Assembly (NCBI RefSeq): GCF_003182255.1
Contig: NZ_QGTQ01000028.1
Coordinates: forward strand, 17,914-81,913
Direction: 5' to 3'
Source of the DNA: Paenibacillus cellulosilyticus
Lineage (GTDB): Bacteria > Bacillota > Bacilli > Paenibacillales > Paenibacillaceae
Length of the DNA stretch: 64,000 nt
Below are positions 1 through 9,276 of the stretch, piece after piece. The notes beneath the pieces were generated by a model. It made no database searches and was not told the origin of the DNA. It was given only the letters and a program-made list of their open reading frames with translations. Position numbers and translations under genes: made by a program. Each line of letters starts with the position of its first letter. The stretch's first letter is position 1.

Positions 1-3000
1 CTTGCGTCGCCGACAACCCACGATTGTAAGCCGCATCATAGGAGGTAACGTAGTACACATAGTTCTTATCGTTGCTCACCGCTAAATCCGTGTACGTTAC
101 CGCATCAGCCGCCAAGGTTGCAATCCGCTTGAAAGCGGCGTCGCCCGGCGATTGGCGGAACACTTCATGCCCAACCGGCACCTCAAACGGCTCTTCGTCT
201 TCACCCGCTACAGGCTGCGTCCAATGCAGCTGCACCCGGTTCGACTCTACCGTAATCGGCAGCAGCACTGGCGCCGGTGGCGCTGTCGTATCGCTCGTGT
301 TGGCAAGGGCATTCAGCGACGCGCCATCTGATTGCGTGAACGACTCTCCATTATTCGTCGACACCTTCGCATAGTACCCAAACACACCCGCTTCTGTTGG
401 TTCAAAACTTGCCCAATACACTTTTTCACCCGAACCTGTGTCGGACAAGTACCGAAGCTTCGTCTCCGCTGCCGTTGTCACACCGCTTGCCACGTTGTAG
501 TAGACAAGCTTCGCAACGAGTCCTGACGCTTCCTTACCCGCCAGCGTTGGATCATCCGTCAGCCCGCTGGCTGCGATCGTCACTTGAATCTGCTCCGTCT
601 TGCTGCCCGTACCGATCGTCAAATCCGGTGCTGTTTGTGTAATCGTCACGCTATCGATGACGAATGCCGGCAGCGCCGATACCATATCGCTCATGATGCT
701 CTCGGAATCGCCGCTGACAGCCGTTACTGCATAGTAATATTTCGTGCCGTTCTTAACAGCGGTATCCGTATACGAACCACCCGTAGAACCTTCCCCACCA
801 GCTGGTACGGAACCGATCAGCTCCACGCTGCCGCCTTCAATTGCAGCGCGATACACGTTATAGCTACTCGCGCCCGGCGTTTCGTTCCAAGTCAGCTCGA
901 CTGAACCATTGCCGCCTACTGCCGCCAGTCCTTGCACCTCCGCTGTAGAGGACAGCTCGTGATCGGATACCAGCATGTAGCCGGTAAGCGCTGGAATCGT
1001 CAGCGTAATCTTGCCGCCGGATACAGCTGCCGTCACACCGCTGCCAAGTGCATCCGTGAATGTCAGTCCTTCTGGCAAATAACCAGCCACATTCGCTTCG
1101 ATCGTCTGCGCGGACTCGCCGCGGTTCACAATGACGAGACCTGCCTCTGTCGCGTTCTTACGAGCATAAGCGATGACATCGCCTTGCGCGTAAGCCGTCT
1201 TCAGATCGCCCGTGCTGAACACATCGTGATCGTGACGGACAGCTGCAGCCGTCTTATACATATTGAACAGTGGCGCATACACGCCTTGGCCGCTGTACGT
1301 ACCGTTATCGGTTGTTACCCGCTCCCATGGGAACGTTCTTCTCGAATCCGGATCCTTTGTGCCTGCCAGACCTACTTCGTCACCGTAGTAGATCGTAGGT
1401 GCGCCCGGATAGCCAAGCTGGAACAATGCCGTCAGCGCCTGAAGTTTCAGTGCGCGGTCATTCGCATCAGGAGCAATCACGAGATGCTGCTCTTCCCAGT
1501 CTGGATGCTCCAGCTTCGTAATGCTGCGCGTCGTGTCGTGGGAGTCGACGAGGTTGAGCATCGACTGCCATGCCTGCTCTGGATAATCCTCGCGAATAGA
1601 CTCAAGCGAATCGTTCATCGTTGCAGCGTCCCCGTTGATCATGAACGCTTGCAGCGCCGAACGGAAACGATAGTTCATAACCGAGTCGAATTGATCGCCC
1701 AGCAGGAACTTCGTTGCAACGCCCCACTCTTCACCGAGAATGATCGGATCGTCGATAATATCGCCGTTCACGTTCGTACGGCCTTGAACGGACTTCACTG
1801 CCTCACGGAATTTCGCCCATGTGCCGCTCGATACGTCCGGCGCTACGTCCAGACGCCAGCCGCTTGCACCAAGCCACTCCCAGCGCTGCGATACGGTACT
1901 TTGCATCGAAGCCGCTGCTTCTTCGTCGCTTTTGCCTGTCAGGTCATGCCCGATGACCTCATCGCGGTAGTTTACATTGTTCCATTCATGCTGGCCTTCC
2001 AGTGCCAGCGTGTCGCCTGGCTGCGGCTCAACCGCATCCATGACTGGCAGCGAATCGTAGCCCCACCATGCATCATATTTGTAACGATAATTGCCGTCTG
2101 TGTCTGCAACCTTCTCATTCGACACCGTAAACCAGGTCGTATACGTAAAATCTTCTGGATACTTATAATTCGTGCCCGTCAGCGGATTGATCTGCGCCGT
2201 GAACGAATCGATCACCTGCTGCTCCGCATCCTGCTGCGTCTTGCCGCTGTTCACCAGATTCCATACCTTGGACCAATACTCGTAAGCGCCGATCTCTGGA
2301 TATTTCTCATAGCGGTCAAAATAGATCGAGTCATCGCCCACATGGTTGAACACGCCATCCATAATGAGGTGAATGCCACGCTGTGTCGCTTGCTTCGTAA
2401 ACTCGCTAAATATGCGATCCGACGCGATCCTCGTCGCCTCGTAATCAAGACCAGACTTCGGATCGCCCGGCGTATTGTATACCGGCTCGCCGAACATCGG
2501 GTCCAGATGCTTGTAATCCGTTGCATCGTACTTATGATTCGATGCCGCCCATGCAACTGGGTTCAGGTAGATGGCCGTAATGCCGATCGATTGCAGGTAG
2601 TCCAGCTTCTGCCCGATACCTGCGATGTCACCGCCGTAGAATTCGTTCGACCATACGCCGTCCGACTTCGCGTTCGGATAATACGGCTTATTCTCCGGCG
2701 TCGTCCGGTCCGGATTCTCCGGCACGTCCGACCAGCTGCCCCATACTTGATCCGGCGTCGGATCGTTTGGTACGCCGCCATCGAAATATTGGCTCTTCGT
2801 CGTTGTAATGGACGCCTCGCTGCCATCCGCATCATCGCGGACGCCGCGCACGCCATCTACAACCTTCGCCCGGTTGTTCGTCTGGTCGCCATCGAAGAAT
2901 CGATCGACGAACAGCTGATACACAACCGCTTCCTTAATCCAGTCCGGCGTCGTATAGCCCGCTTTGTAGATCGTCAAATCGTAAGGGAGCGCGCCTTCAT

Positions 3001-4153
3001 CCGCTGCTGCGCCTGCACCGCCGCGAACGCCGTCATCTCCGTATTCCACCTTCGTGCTGCCATCGATCAGAATGAATTTATAGCCCCAAATGCCGTATGG
3101 AGCGAGATCCTGCTTCGGAATAATCGCTTCGTAGTAATCTTTGCCGCCCGTGGTCGTCGTCTTCGCCATATCGTACGTACGTGCGAAGCCCGTCCCGTCG
3201 GTCAATTCAACACGCGCAAGCTCCACGTCGCCTGCTTGTGCCGCAATCCGAAGCGTCAAATCCTGCGAACCTTCTTCAATTGCACCGAACGGCTTCTTGT
3301 ATGTAACCGATCGGCTGTCGAACACGATCGCGTCCTTGTTAATTTGACCGTCGAACTCTTGATCCTTCGGCTGATAGTTATGCGACAGCTTCTCCGCTGC
3401 CATATCGAGCGTGAACGTCACATCGGCAGGGTCCAGCACGTTCACGAGCAGATTCGAACCGTCCTTGCCGCTCGCTCCATAGTTAACGGTCCAGCCGCCG
3501 CCAAGCGTCACCTTCGCCTCGTAATTGCCGACAGGCAGCGAGCGCTGCAGCTTGAATACGGAACCATCGAAGTTGTAGTCGACGAACATCTGCTGTGCGT
3601 TCTCTGGGCTCCACTCCGACTCGCCGAATACCGACTGAATGCTGCCTACCAGACGAGGCCAGCTGTCAAGCGCCACCGTTGGAACATACTGCTGTAGATT
3701 CGTTACACCAGGCAAGCTGACGCGAGCCTGACCAATCTCTTCATTGATATAGAAACGTACTTCAGTTGCTTCTGTACCGGGCACCGTCATGCTGAAGTTG
3801 TTGCCCTCGTTGCTGAAGCCGTCCCACGTCTCATTCTTCGTCAGCTTAAACTCATAATTGCCCGGCGCAAGCGTAAGCGCCAGCATATAGAAGCCGCCTG
3901 CTAGGTGCTTGAACTGGTTGGCCGCGTCGCTATTGTTCCAGCTGTTGAAGCTGCCTGTTGCATACCAGCGGTTTGCGCCTCCCGGCTGGCCAGCTCCATA
4001 ATCCGGGTCGAGCGGCAGAACGGTTCCGCCTCCAGCAGTCCCGCCATCGTCCGCATAAGCTCTGCCGCTCGATAGCGCAGCGCCTGCGAAGCATTGAATG
4101 AGAACCACAAGACAAATAACGAATAGATAGGCCTTCTTGGTTCGATGTCTCAT
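1..4153 (-). CDS. Secreted multidomain GH13 amylase/amylopullulanase (3' end outside window)
   Basis: Extracellular hydrolase of starch, pullulan or related alpha-glucans. Translation of the minus strand gives 1384 residues and runs off the left edge. The start is MRHRTKKAYLF, behind GGAGG; an adjoining TTG at 4156 is an alternative. A signal peptide (about residues 1-30) precedes an X25/CBM-like beta domain (NRWYATGSFNSW) and further beta domains. The GH13 barrel begins near residue 403 (AVVYQLFVDRF). Its conserved regions are visible: DGVFNHVG (about 600), GWRLDVAPD with the nucleophile Asp (about 768), EEWG with the acid/base Glu (about 807) and LVDSHDTTR (about 870). Fibronectin-III-like modules follow. 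SHD in place of NHD in region IV fits the neopullulanase/amylopullulanase side of the family. Exact substrate is not provable from sequence. Two LacI-type operators upstream suggest maltose or catabolite control. Confidence 0.9.
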   Translation of the reverse strand, partial: MRHRTKKAYLFVICLVVLIQCFAGAALSSGRAYADDGGTAGGGTVLPLDPDYGAGQPGGANRWYATGSFNSWNNSDAANQFKHLAGGFYMLALTLAPGNYEFKLTKNETWDGFSNEGNNFSMTVPGTEATEVRFYINEEIGQARVSLPGVTNLQQYVPTVALDSWPRLVGSIQSVFGESEWSPENAQQMFVDYNFDGSVFKLQRSLPVGNYEAKVTLGGGWTVNYGASGKDGSNLLVNVLDPADVTFTLDMAAEKLSHNYQPKDQEFDGQINKDAIVFDSRSVTYKKPFGAIEEGSQDLTLRIAAQAGDVELARVELTDGTGFARTYDMAKTTTTGGKDYYEAIIPKQDLAPYGIWGYKFILIDGSTKVEYGDDGVRGGAGAAADEGALPYDLTIYKAGYTTPDWIKEAVVYQLFVDRFFDGDQTNNRAKVVDGVRGVRDDADGSEASITTTKSQYFDGGVPNDPTPDQVWGSWSDVPENPDRTTPENKPYYPNAKSDGVWSNEFYGGDIAGIGQKLDYLQSIGITAIYLNPVAWAASNHKYDATDYKHLDPMFGEPVYNTPGDPKSGLDYEATRIASDRIFSEFTKQATQRGIHLIMDGVFNHVGDDSIYFDRYEKYPEIGAYEYWSKVWNLVNSGKTQQDAEQQVIDSFTAQINPLTGTNYKYPEDFTYTTWFTVSNEKVADTDGNYRYKYDAWWGYDSLPVMDAVEPQPGDTLALEGQHEWNNVNYRDEVIGHDLTGKSDEEAAASMQSTVSQRWEWLGASGWRLDVAPDVSSGTWAKFREAVKSVQGRTNVNGDIIDDPIILGEEWGVATKFLLGDQFDSVMNYRFRSALQAFMINGDAATMNDSLESIREDYPEQAWQSMLNLVDSHDTTRSITKLEHPDWEEQHLVIAPDANDRALKLQALTALFQLGYPGAPTIYYGDEVGLAGTKDPDSRRTFPWERVTTDNGTYSGQGVYAPLFNMYKTAAAVRHDHDVFSTGDLKTAYAQGDVIAYARKNATEAGLVIVNRGESAQTIEANVAGYLPEGLTFTDALGSGVTAAVSGGKITLTIPALTGYMLVSDHELSSTAEVQGLAAVGGNGSVELTWNETPGASSYNVYRAAIEGGSVELIGSVPAGGEGSTGGSYTDTAVKNGTKYYYAVTAVSGDSESIMSDMVSALPAFVIDSVTITQTAPDLTIGTGSKTEQIQVTIAASGLTDDPTLAGKEASGLVAKLVYYNVASGVTTAAETKLRYLSDTGSGEKVYWASFEPTEAGVFGYYAKVSTNNGESFTQSDGASLNALANTSDTTAPPAPVLLPITVESNRVQLHWTQPVAGEDEEPFEVPVGHEVFRQSPGDAAFKRIATLAADAVTYTDLAVSNDKNYVYYVTSYDAAYNRGLSATQ

Positions 4154-4330
4154 CAATTGTGTACCTCCCTGAAATCGTATTCATATTGGACCGTGCAGCC
4201 TGTTACCGTCCCTTGCATCTGCTCTTTCCCTCGTTGCAGCCCGAACCTTATGCTGTAGTTTATTCGATTTCCAAGCAAATGGACTGCCCAGTAATCGGCA
4301 TCATTTCCTGCGAAATCTGTGCAACTATAG

Positions 4331-4344
4331 TGCAAACGTTTGCA
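4331..4344. promoter_or_regulatory. LacI-family operator (CcpA cre / MalR type), upstream of amylase
   Basis: TGCAAACGTTTGCA is a perfect 14-bp palindrome with the central CG typical of LacI/GalR-family sites, and it matches the CcpA cre pattern. It sits about 180 bp upstream of the amylase start codon. On the minus strand it is followed by TATAGT, so it may also lie in the spacer of a weak second promoter. Which regulator binds is inferred. Confidence 0.65.
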
Positions 4345-4517
4345 CAAAATGCATGAATAAACGATTGCCTATAACCAACCTGCAAAAGCAGGCATAGCAA
4401 AGCAACCGACATCGAGTCACAGCATTATTCGATACAGCAATGGATTACAACGTGTAAGAACTAGAAATGCAAATGAGGAAAGATACATTCTTGATGTTGA
4501 GGAAGCAGCAGATTAAG

Positions 4518-4531
4518 TGGTAACGTTTGCA
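4518..4531. promoter_or_regulatory. Second LacI-family operator near amylase promoter
   Basis: TGGTAACGTTTGCA matches the palindromic site at 4331-4344 at 12 of 14 positions. It lies about 16 bp downstream of the -10 of the candidate amylase promoter (4547-4576, minus). That is a typical position for repression by roadblock. The two sites are 187 bp apart, so looping by one regulator is possible. Confidence 0.5.
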
Positions 4532-4546
4532 CAATTCGGTGAATCG

Positions 4547-4576
4547 ATCATATCACCGTCTTGTAAGCGTTGTCAA
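4547..4576 (-). promoter_or_regulatory. Candidate sigma-A promoter for the amylase gene
   Basis: Read on the minus strand: TTGACA (4571-4576), 18-bp spacer, TATGAT (4547-4552). Transcription would start near 4540 and give an untranslated leader of about 390 nt containing both LacI-type operators. Apart from operators and promoters the 4154-4706 gap shows no gene. Confidence 0.55.
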
Positions 4577-4626
4577 CAGACGATTTCGATTTGTCTGGTA
4601 CCTCTCTACTGTTTCGCGTATCTTTC

Positions 4627-4655
4627 TTGACGCCTTTACAGAAAATAGGTAAGAT
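4627..4655 (+). promoter_or_regulatory. Candidate sigma-A promoter for cardiolipin synthase
   Basis: TTGACG (4627-4632), 17-bp spacer, TAAGAT (4650-4655), about 45 bp upstream of the likely start codon at 4707. Confidence 0.55.
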
Positions 4656-4706
4656 GCAATGTGCAACGTTTATTCATGTTTTATTCATATTAGGGAGTAT
4701 CAACCG

Positions 4707-6152
4707 ATGACTTGGAATTCCGATCTTACCTTATTATTATTACCTATTAATATCCTGCTCGCGATCGTTGTCGTCTTCATGGAACGACGCAATGTCGCGG
4801 CAACCTGGTCCTGGCTCATGGTACTGCTGTTCGTACCCGTGCTCGGCTTCGTGCTGTATATGATCCTCGGGCAAAATTTGCGCAGACGCAAGCTGTACCG
4901 CTTCGATAAGCGCGACCAGACCGCGATTCTGTCGCTCGTCTCCGAGCAGGAGCAGATGCTGTCAGAGGGCTGGCCAGGGGATGACAATGGAACGATCGCA
5001 GAGCATCGCAAGCTGATCGAGATGAACATCTCCAGCGCCAGAGCACTGCTGACGCTTCATAATGAAATCGACTTCTTCACCGATGGCTTGGGCAAATTCG
5101 AGCGTTTGCTCAGCGATATTGCGGAAGCGAAGCACAGCATCTATATGCAGTATTACATCTTCAACAATGATGAGTGGGGCCGCAAGATCCGTGACGCGCT
5201 TATCGTGAAGGCACAGGAAGGTGTGCAGGTCCGGCTGCTATATGACGATATCGGCTCTCGTAAGCTCAATACGAAGTTCTTCAAGCTATTCGATGCGGCA
5301 GGCGGCGAACGGGCAGCTTTCTTCCCGTCTCGCATTCCTTACTTGAACTACCGGATCAACTACCGAAACCATCGCAAAATCGTCGTCATTGACGGGCTCA
5401 TCGCCTACACCGGCGGCTTCAATGTCGGCAACGAATACGTAGGCCAAGATCCCCGCTTCGGCAACTGGCGCGATACGCATATCCGGCTGCTCGGCGAAGG
5501 CGTCCCAACCCTTCAGCGGCTGTTCCTGATGGATTGGAACCTTGCAACGAATCAGAAGATTCAAGGCTTGCCCGGACCGCTGCGTCTGCCGAATACGAAG
5601 AACCGGCTGCCTATGCAGTTTGTCGCTGGAGGACCAAGCAGTCAGTCGTTCCACATCGAGAATGCGCTGCTTCATATGATCCATTCGGCCAAGCATTCTA
5701 TTCTGCTGCAGACGCCGTATTTCATTCCAGACGAAAGCCTGCTGAGCGCTCTCCGCGTAGCGGCCCTGTCCGGCGTCCAGATTCACATTATGCTGCCGAA
5801 GCTCGCAGACCATATGTTTGTTCATTGGGCGTCCCGTTACTATGTTGGCGAGCTTCTGAGCAACGGTATTAAGTGCTACTTGTATACGAATGGCTTCCTG
5901 CATGCCAAAATGATGGTCGTCGACGGCCAAATCGCCAGCGTCGGCACAGCGAACTTCGACATTCGGAGCTTGAAGCTCAACTTCGAGGTGAACGCGATTA
6001 TTTATGATCAGCCAACCGCGCAGCGGCTGGAGGAGATCTACTGGCGCGATGTCGAGGACAGCGAGCCATTCACGCTGACCGATTACAACAATCGTTCGGC
6101 TTGGAGCAAGTTCAACGAGTCGATCTCTAAGCTTGTTTCTCCTATTCTGTAA
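4707..6152 (+). CDS. cls: Cardiolipin synthase (phospholipase D family)
   Basis: Membrane enzyme that joins two phosphatidylglycerol molecules to make cardiolipin and glycerol. The 481-residue product, near the family norm, starts with two hydrophobic segments (about residues 5-25 and 34-55). Two HKD catalytic motifs follow, HRKIVVID and HAKMMVVD, each with a downstream Gly/Asn-rich partner (TGGFN, GTANFDIRS). The start at MTWNSDLTLL was chosen because AGGGAG lies 9 nt upstream. An in-frame ATG 48 nt earlier lacks a ribosome site. The gene is monocistronic, with its own promoter and a shared terminator behind it. Confidence 0.93.
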   Translation: MTWNSDLTLLLLPINILLAIVVVFMERRNVAATWSWLMVLLFVPVLGFVLYMILGQNLRRRKLYRFDKRDQTAILSLVSEQEQMLSEGWPGDDNGTIAEHRKLIEMNISSARALLTLHNEIDFFTDGLGKFERLLSDIAEAKHSIYMQYYIFNNDEWGRKIRDALIVKAQEGVQVRLLYDDIGSRKLNTKFFKLFDAAGGERAAFFPSRIPYLNYRINYRNHRKIVVIDGLIAYTGGFNVGNEYVGQDPRFGNWRDTHIRLLGEGVPTLQRLFLMDWNLATNQKIQGLPGPLRLPNTKNRLPMQFVAGGPSSQSFHIENALLHMIHSAKHSILLQTPYFIPDESLLSALRVAALSGVQIHIMLPKLADHMFVHWASRYYVGELLSNGIKCYLYTNGFLHAKMMVVDGQIASVGTANFDIRSLKLNFEVNAIIYDQPTAQRLEEIYWRDVEDSEPFTLTDYNNRSAWSKFNESISKLVSPIL

Positions 6153-6180
6153 GAACATTATAAGAACATAATAAGCAGCA

Positions 6181-6223
6181 AAAAACCGTGCTCCGTCACA
6201 TAAGTGATGAAGCACGGTTTTTA
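6181..6223. terminator. Bidirectional terminator between cls and pit
   Basis: A-run, stem ACCGTGCT.. paired with ..AGCACGGT, then T-run. It serves the convergent cls (+) and phosphate transporter (-) genes. Confidence 0.85.
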
Positions 6224-6226
6224 TTG

Positions 6227-7228
6227 TTAAAGGAACAGCCATTTAATCAATTGGTACACGCCTGCTGCAACAACCATCGAGATCGGAATCGTAATGATCC
6301 ACGATACGACGATCTTGCCTGCGACGCCCCACTTGACGCTGGAGAAGCGCTTCGCGCTGCCAACGCCGAGAATCGCCGATGTAATAACATGCGTCGAGCT
6401 GACCGGGAATTTCGTCAGTGTTGCTGTCATAATAACGCCGAAGGACGTAATGTCCGCTGCGAAGCCGTTGATCGGTTCGATTTTGAAAATCTTCGTACCC
6501 ATCGTCTTAATAATTCTCATACCACCGATCGATGTGCCCAGCGCCATTGCAATAGCCGCCGACAGCTTGACCCACAGTGGAACGCTATCCGTCTGTTGGA
6601 CATCTGCCGCCATGAGCGCGAACACGATAATACCCATTGCCTTCTGCGCATCATTCGTACCGTGTGCGAACGATTGGAGTGCGGCCGTCAGGATCTGACC
6701 CGACCGGAAGCCCTTATTCAACTGATGCGGGCTTTGATTCGCGAAGATGACCTTGAATATCCACATCACCACGAAGCCAATAGAGAATGCAATGATCGGC
6801 GAGAGAATAAGGCCTTGTACGATACTTGTGAAGCCACTGACATTAATCCCATCGAAGCCCTCCGCCGAGATTACGGCACCTGCGAGGGAGCCGATCAATG
6901 TATGCGAGGAAGACGATGGAATGCCCAGCGCCCATGTCAGCAGGTTCCACAGGATGGCAGATATAAGCGCCGCAATGACGATCTGGACGCCGTGCTCCAG
7001 CGTCAACGGGTCCGCTACCTTGCCACCGATCGTTTTCGCTACGCCTGTGAATGTCAACGCGCCGAGCAGGTTCATCGTAGCCGCAAGTAAAATGGCAACC
7101 CGCGGTTTCAGTGCCCGAGTGGATACCGTCGTAGCGATGGCGTTAGCTGTATCATGAAAACCGTTAATAAAGTCAAATCCGAGTGCTAAAATGACGACAA
7201 TTGCGAGAATTACATACGATGTATCCAT
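6227..7228 (-). CDS. pit: PiT-family inorganic phosphate transporter
   Basis: Low-affinity phosphate:cation symporter of the inner membrane, 333 residues with about ten hydrophobic segments. The two inverted PiT signature motifs are present: near the N terminus GFDFINGFHDTANAIAT and GIPSSSSHTLIG, and in the C-terminal half FAHGTNDAQKAMG and FPVSSTHVITSAILGVG. It lies 21 nt downstream of the DUF47 gene, so the two are almost certainly co-transcribed. This DUF47-pit pairing is common in Bacillus. The gene ends directly against the shared terminator with cls. Confidence 0.93.
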   Translation of the reverse strand: MDTSYVILAIVVILALGFDFINGFHDTANAIATTVSTRALKPRVAILLAATMNLLGALTFTGVAKTIGGKVADPLTLEHGVQIVIAALISAILWNLLTWALGIPSSSSHTLIGSLAGAVISAEGFDGINVSGFTSIVQGLILSPIIAFSIGFVVMWIFKVIFANQSPHQLNKGFRSGQILTAALQSFAHGTNDAQKAMGIIVFALMAADVQQTDSVPLWVKLSAAIAMALGTSIGGMRIIKTMGTKIFKIEPINGFAADITSFGVIMTATLTKFPVSSTHVITSAILGVGSAKRFSSVKWGVAGKIVVSWIITIPISMVVAAGVYQLIKWLFL

Positions 7229-7249
7229 CTATGATCGCCCTACCCCTCG

Positions 7250-7861
7250 TTAGCTATTACGCATAATGATCGATTCGAGGGTGTTAGCAACGTCCTCACA
7301 ATAGTCGGTCGTTTGTTCGAGCCGTTCGTAAATTTCTTTCCGTTTAATGAGCTCAATTGGATCTGTTACATTGCTGAACAGGCTAGTGATGCTGACCCGC
7401 AGCAGGTCGTCTGCTTGGTTCTCCAGCTCATTAATCGCAATGTTCGGTTCGCGCATCGCCAGCAGCTTCTTCTGGGTCAACAGATAGATCGCCTTCTTGA
7501 TCTGATGCGAGCAGCGTACGATATTGTCCGCGAACAGGGAGATATATTCGTCATGCTCCTTGATCTGGTACATTTCGAAACGCGAAGCACAAGCCTCGAT
7601 GCCATCGAGTACATCGTCAAGCGATTTCGTGAGTGCCATAATGTCCTCACGCTCGATTGGCGTAATGAACGTTTTGTTGAGTTCTGTCAGAATCGTATGC
7701 GTATATTTGTCGCATTGTGTCTCGTAGTTCTTCATCTGCTTAGCGAATGCACTCACATCCTGCAGCTTAGAGACGTTCTCGCCGAAGTATTCACACGCAA
7801 CAACGAGTGTATCTGCCATCTCCTCTAACGTTCTAAAAAAGATATCTTTCTTCTTGAACAT
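7250..7861 (-). CDS. DUF47 family protein (PhoU-like, phosphate-transport partner)
   Basis: 203-residue, mostly helical cytoplasmic protein beginning MFKKKDIFFRTLEEMADTL, the typical start of the DUF47/YkaA family. The family is a distant relative of PhoU and is found next to Pit transporters, where it is thought to modulate uptake; the mechanism is not settled. The start codon follows GAAGGAG at good spacing. First gene of a two-gene unit with pit. A run of TTAACA-like hexamers upstream suggests PhoP control (separate entry). Confidence 0.88.
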   Translation of the reverse strand: MFKKKDIFFRTLEEMADTLVVACEYFGENVSKLQDVSAFAKQMKNYETQCDKYTHTILTELNKTFITPIEREDIMALTKSLDDVLDGIEACASRFEMYQIKEHDEYISLFADNIVRCSHQIKKAIYLLTQKKLLAMREPNIAINELENQADDLLRVSITSLFSNVTDPIELIKRKEIYERLEQTTDYCEDVANTLESIIMRNS

Positions 7862-7951
7862 GCTCGATCTCCTTCGTCGATTCGGAAAGTGTAAAACGTA
7901 ACGCGCCGAATTACTTGACCGTTTTTTATCTTAACACGGCTGAATGGCATA

Positions 7952-7987
7952 TGTTAAGTTTTCGTAAAGGATTTTACATTCCGTTAA
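7952..7987 (-). promoter_or_regulatory. Possible Pho box upstream of DUF47-pit
   Basis: On the minus strand: TTAACG (7982-7987), TAAAAT (7971-7976), TTTACG (7963-7968) and TTAACA (7952-7957). Two adjacent pairs are spaced exactly 11 bp apart, as in the TTAACA direct repeats bound by Bacillus PhoP. Matches are imperfect and the site could be chance in an AT-rich gap. Confidence 0.35.
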
Positions 7988-8043
7988 CAATTTTTTTCAC
8001 GGTTAGCCATTACTTTTTACAGTCTTCCCCGAATCGACAAATT

Positions 8044-9117
8044 TCACCCATATACCAAATGTTTCTCGAACGTCGGATTGTTAGGCACGATATGATAATA
8101 AGTGTGCCCCGGGAGCATCGATAATTCCTTGCCATCCTTCGTAATACGGATCAAATCCGACCCTTGGCGTGTCCATTCGCATGCAACAGCTTGTCCATTC
8201 TGGAACAAAACGGCTTTGCCGCCAGAAGTCAGATTGACGCTAAGTCGACCGTAATCATCCAGCGTCTTATGGTCAGCGCCTAGCACGACTACGTTTGCAG
8301 CGGATAGCTGCTCATCATTGTTCTTATCGATGTGCGGCTCGTCGTTGATCGAGCGCAGGTAGACGCCTTTGGCCGCATCGTAGGCATAGCTTACCTTGTA
8401 ATCCTCCAGCAAGAACGTAATGTCAATGTTCGTTGCCGGTCCATCGTATGTACCTGCACCTTCTGCAGAGAATGGGAGCGTCGGGATCGTTACTTCACTC
8501 GCGTAATTCTTCTTCTCGGCTCCTGCGCGCATTTTGGTTAGATCGGAATAGAGGTTATGTGGCGCCTTACGCGTATTATCCCGCCAATAGTAGGGACCTG
8601 CGTTCGTAATCTCATCGAGGTAGTCCTTGTTATGATGCTGCAGCAAATCGTACGCATCCGTGCTTGCACCTGCGTGCACGATGACAGAGTGATAGGACTC
8701 GGCAATATCGATTAGATAAGGACGGATACTACGAATCGGACCGATCGGATCTGTGAAAGAGGAGCTCTGGAACACCGCAATAAGCCGGGTAATACCGCCC
8801 TCTGCGAGCACTTCCCATACGATATCAGCCTGCGTTAAGCCGGACTGCGGTCTTGCCGCTTTGAAATTGTTCACGCTCACGGCGATTGGCCGCTGCTTCT
8901 GCTCTTGCTCCAGCGGAAGTCCGGTCAGCGCTGCTGTCAGCGTCGATACGGGAGCCGGAGGCTCGGCGGTTAGATCCGTCTCGGTCTGTGTATCTGTTGT
9001 TGGCTCAGTTACAGTCGAAGTTGATTGTTCATCCTTGCCGCCTGACCCGCAAGCGGTCAATCCAAGTGCAGCGGCGAGCAGCAATGCTGCTATTTGATGC
9101 GCGCGTTTCGTCATCAT
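8044..9117 (-). CDS. DUF3048 (YerB-like) lipoprotein
   Basis: 357-residue exported lipoprotein. The N terminus has a lipoprotein signal with lipobox LTAC (Cys near residue 23), then a Thr/Ser/Glu-rich linker. The DUF3048 domain starts around residue 65 with RPIAVSVNNFKAARPQSGL and ADIVWEVLAEGGITR, the family hallmark. The conserved RSIRPYLIDIA and HAGAS stretches follow. Function of YerB-like proteins is unknown; a cell-envelope role is inferred from export. Appears monocistronic; the 182-bp gap downstream holds only the possible Pho region of the next unit. Confidence 0.88.
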   Translation of the reverse strand: MMTKRAHQIAALLLAAALGLTACGSGGKDEQSTSTVTEPTTDTQTETDLTAEPPAPVSTLTAALTGLPLEQEQKQRPIAVSVNNFKAARPQSGLTQADIVWEVLAEGGITRLIAVFQSSSFTDPIGPIRSIRPYLIDIAESYHSVIVHAGASTDAYDLLQHHNKDYLDEITNAGPYYWRDNTRKAPHNLYSDLTKMRAGAEKKNYASEVTIPTLPFSAEGAGTYDGPATNIDITFLLEDYKVSYAYDAAKGVYLRSINDEPHIDKNNDEQLSAANVVVLGADHKTLDDYGRLSVNLTSGGKAVLFQNGQAVACEWTRQGSDLIRITKDGKELSMLPGHTYYHIVPNNPTFEKHLVYG

Positions 9118-9225
9118 TCTCGCAAATCCACCCTTCGCTTCTTGTAAGCAATAACGCTTTCAATTTCCATTTAACCACAAAAGTGGACAGCTTGTCTCCT
9201 CGAAGACATCCAGTCGTCAGCGCAT

Positions 9226-9256
9226 TAAAAAGCCGTCCCCTGGATAAGAGGACGGC
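9226..9256 (-). terminator. Terminator of the alpha/beta hydrolase gene
   Basis: On the minus strand GCCGTCC, an 11-nt loop, GGACGGC, then TTTTT. Confidence 0.8.
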
Positions 9257-9276
9257 ATAACCTGCCAAAAGGTTTC

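Noticed and set aside
932..3697. 921-codon plus-strand open frame
   Set aside because: It lies opposite the amylase gene, whose minus-strand translation shows all GH13 motifs. The plus-strand product is Arg/Cys/Ile-rich without any family pattern.
5286..6242. 318-codon minus-strand frame opposite cls
   Set aside because: Shadow of cardiolipin synthase, whose HKD motifs are clear on the plus strand.
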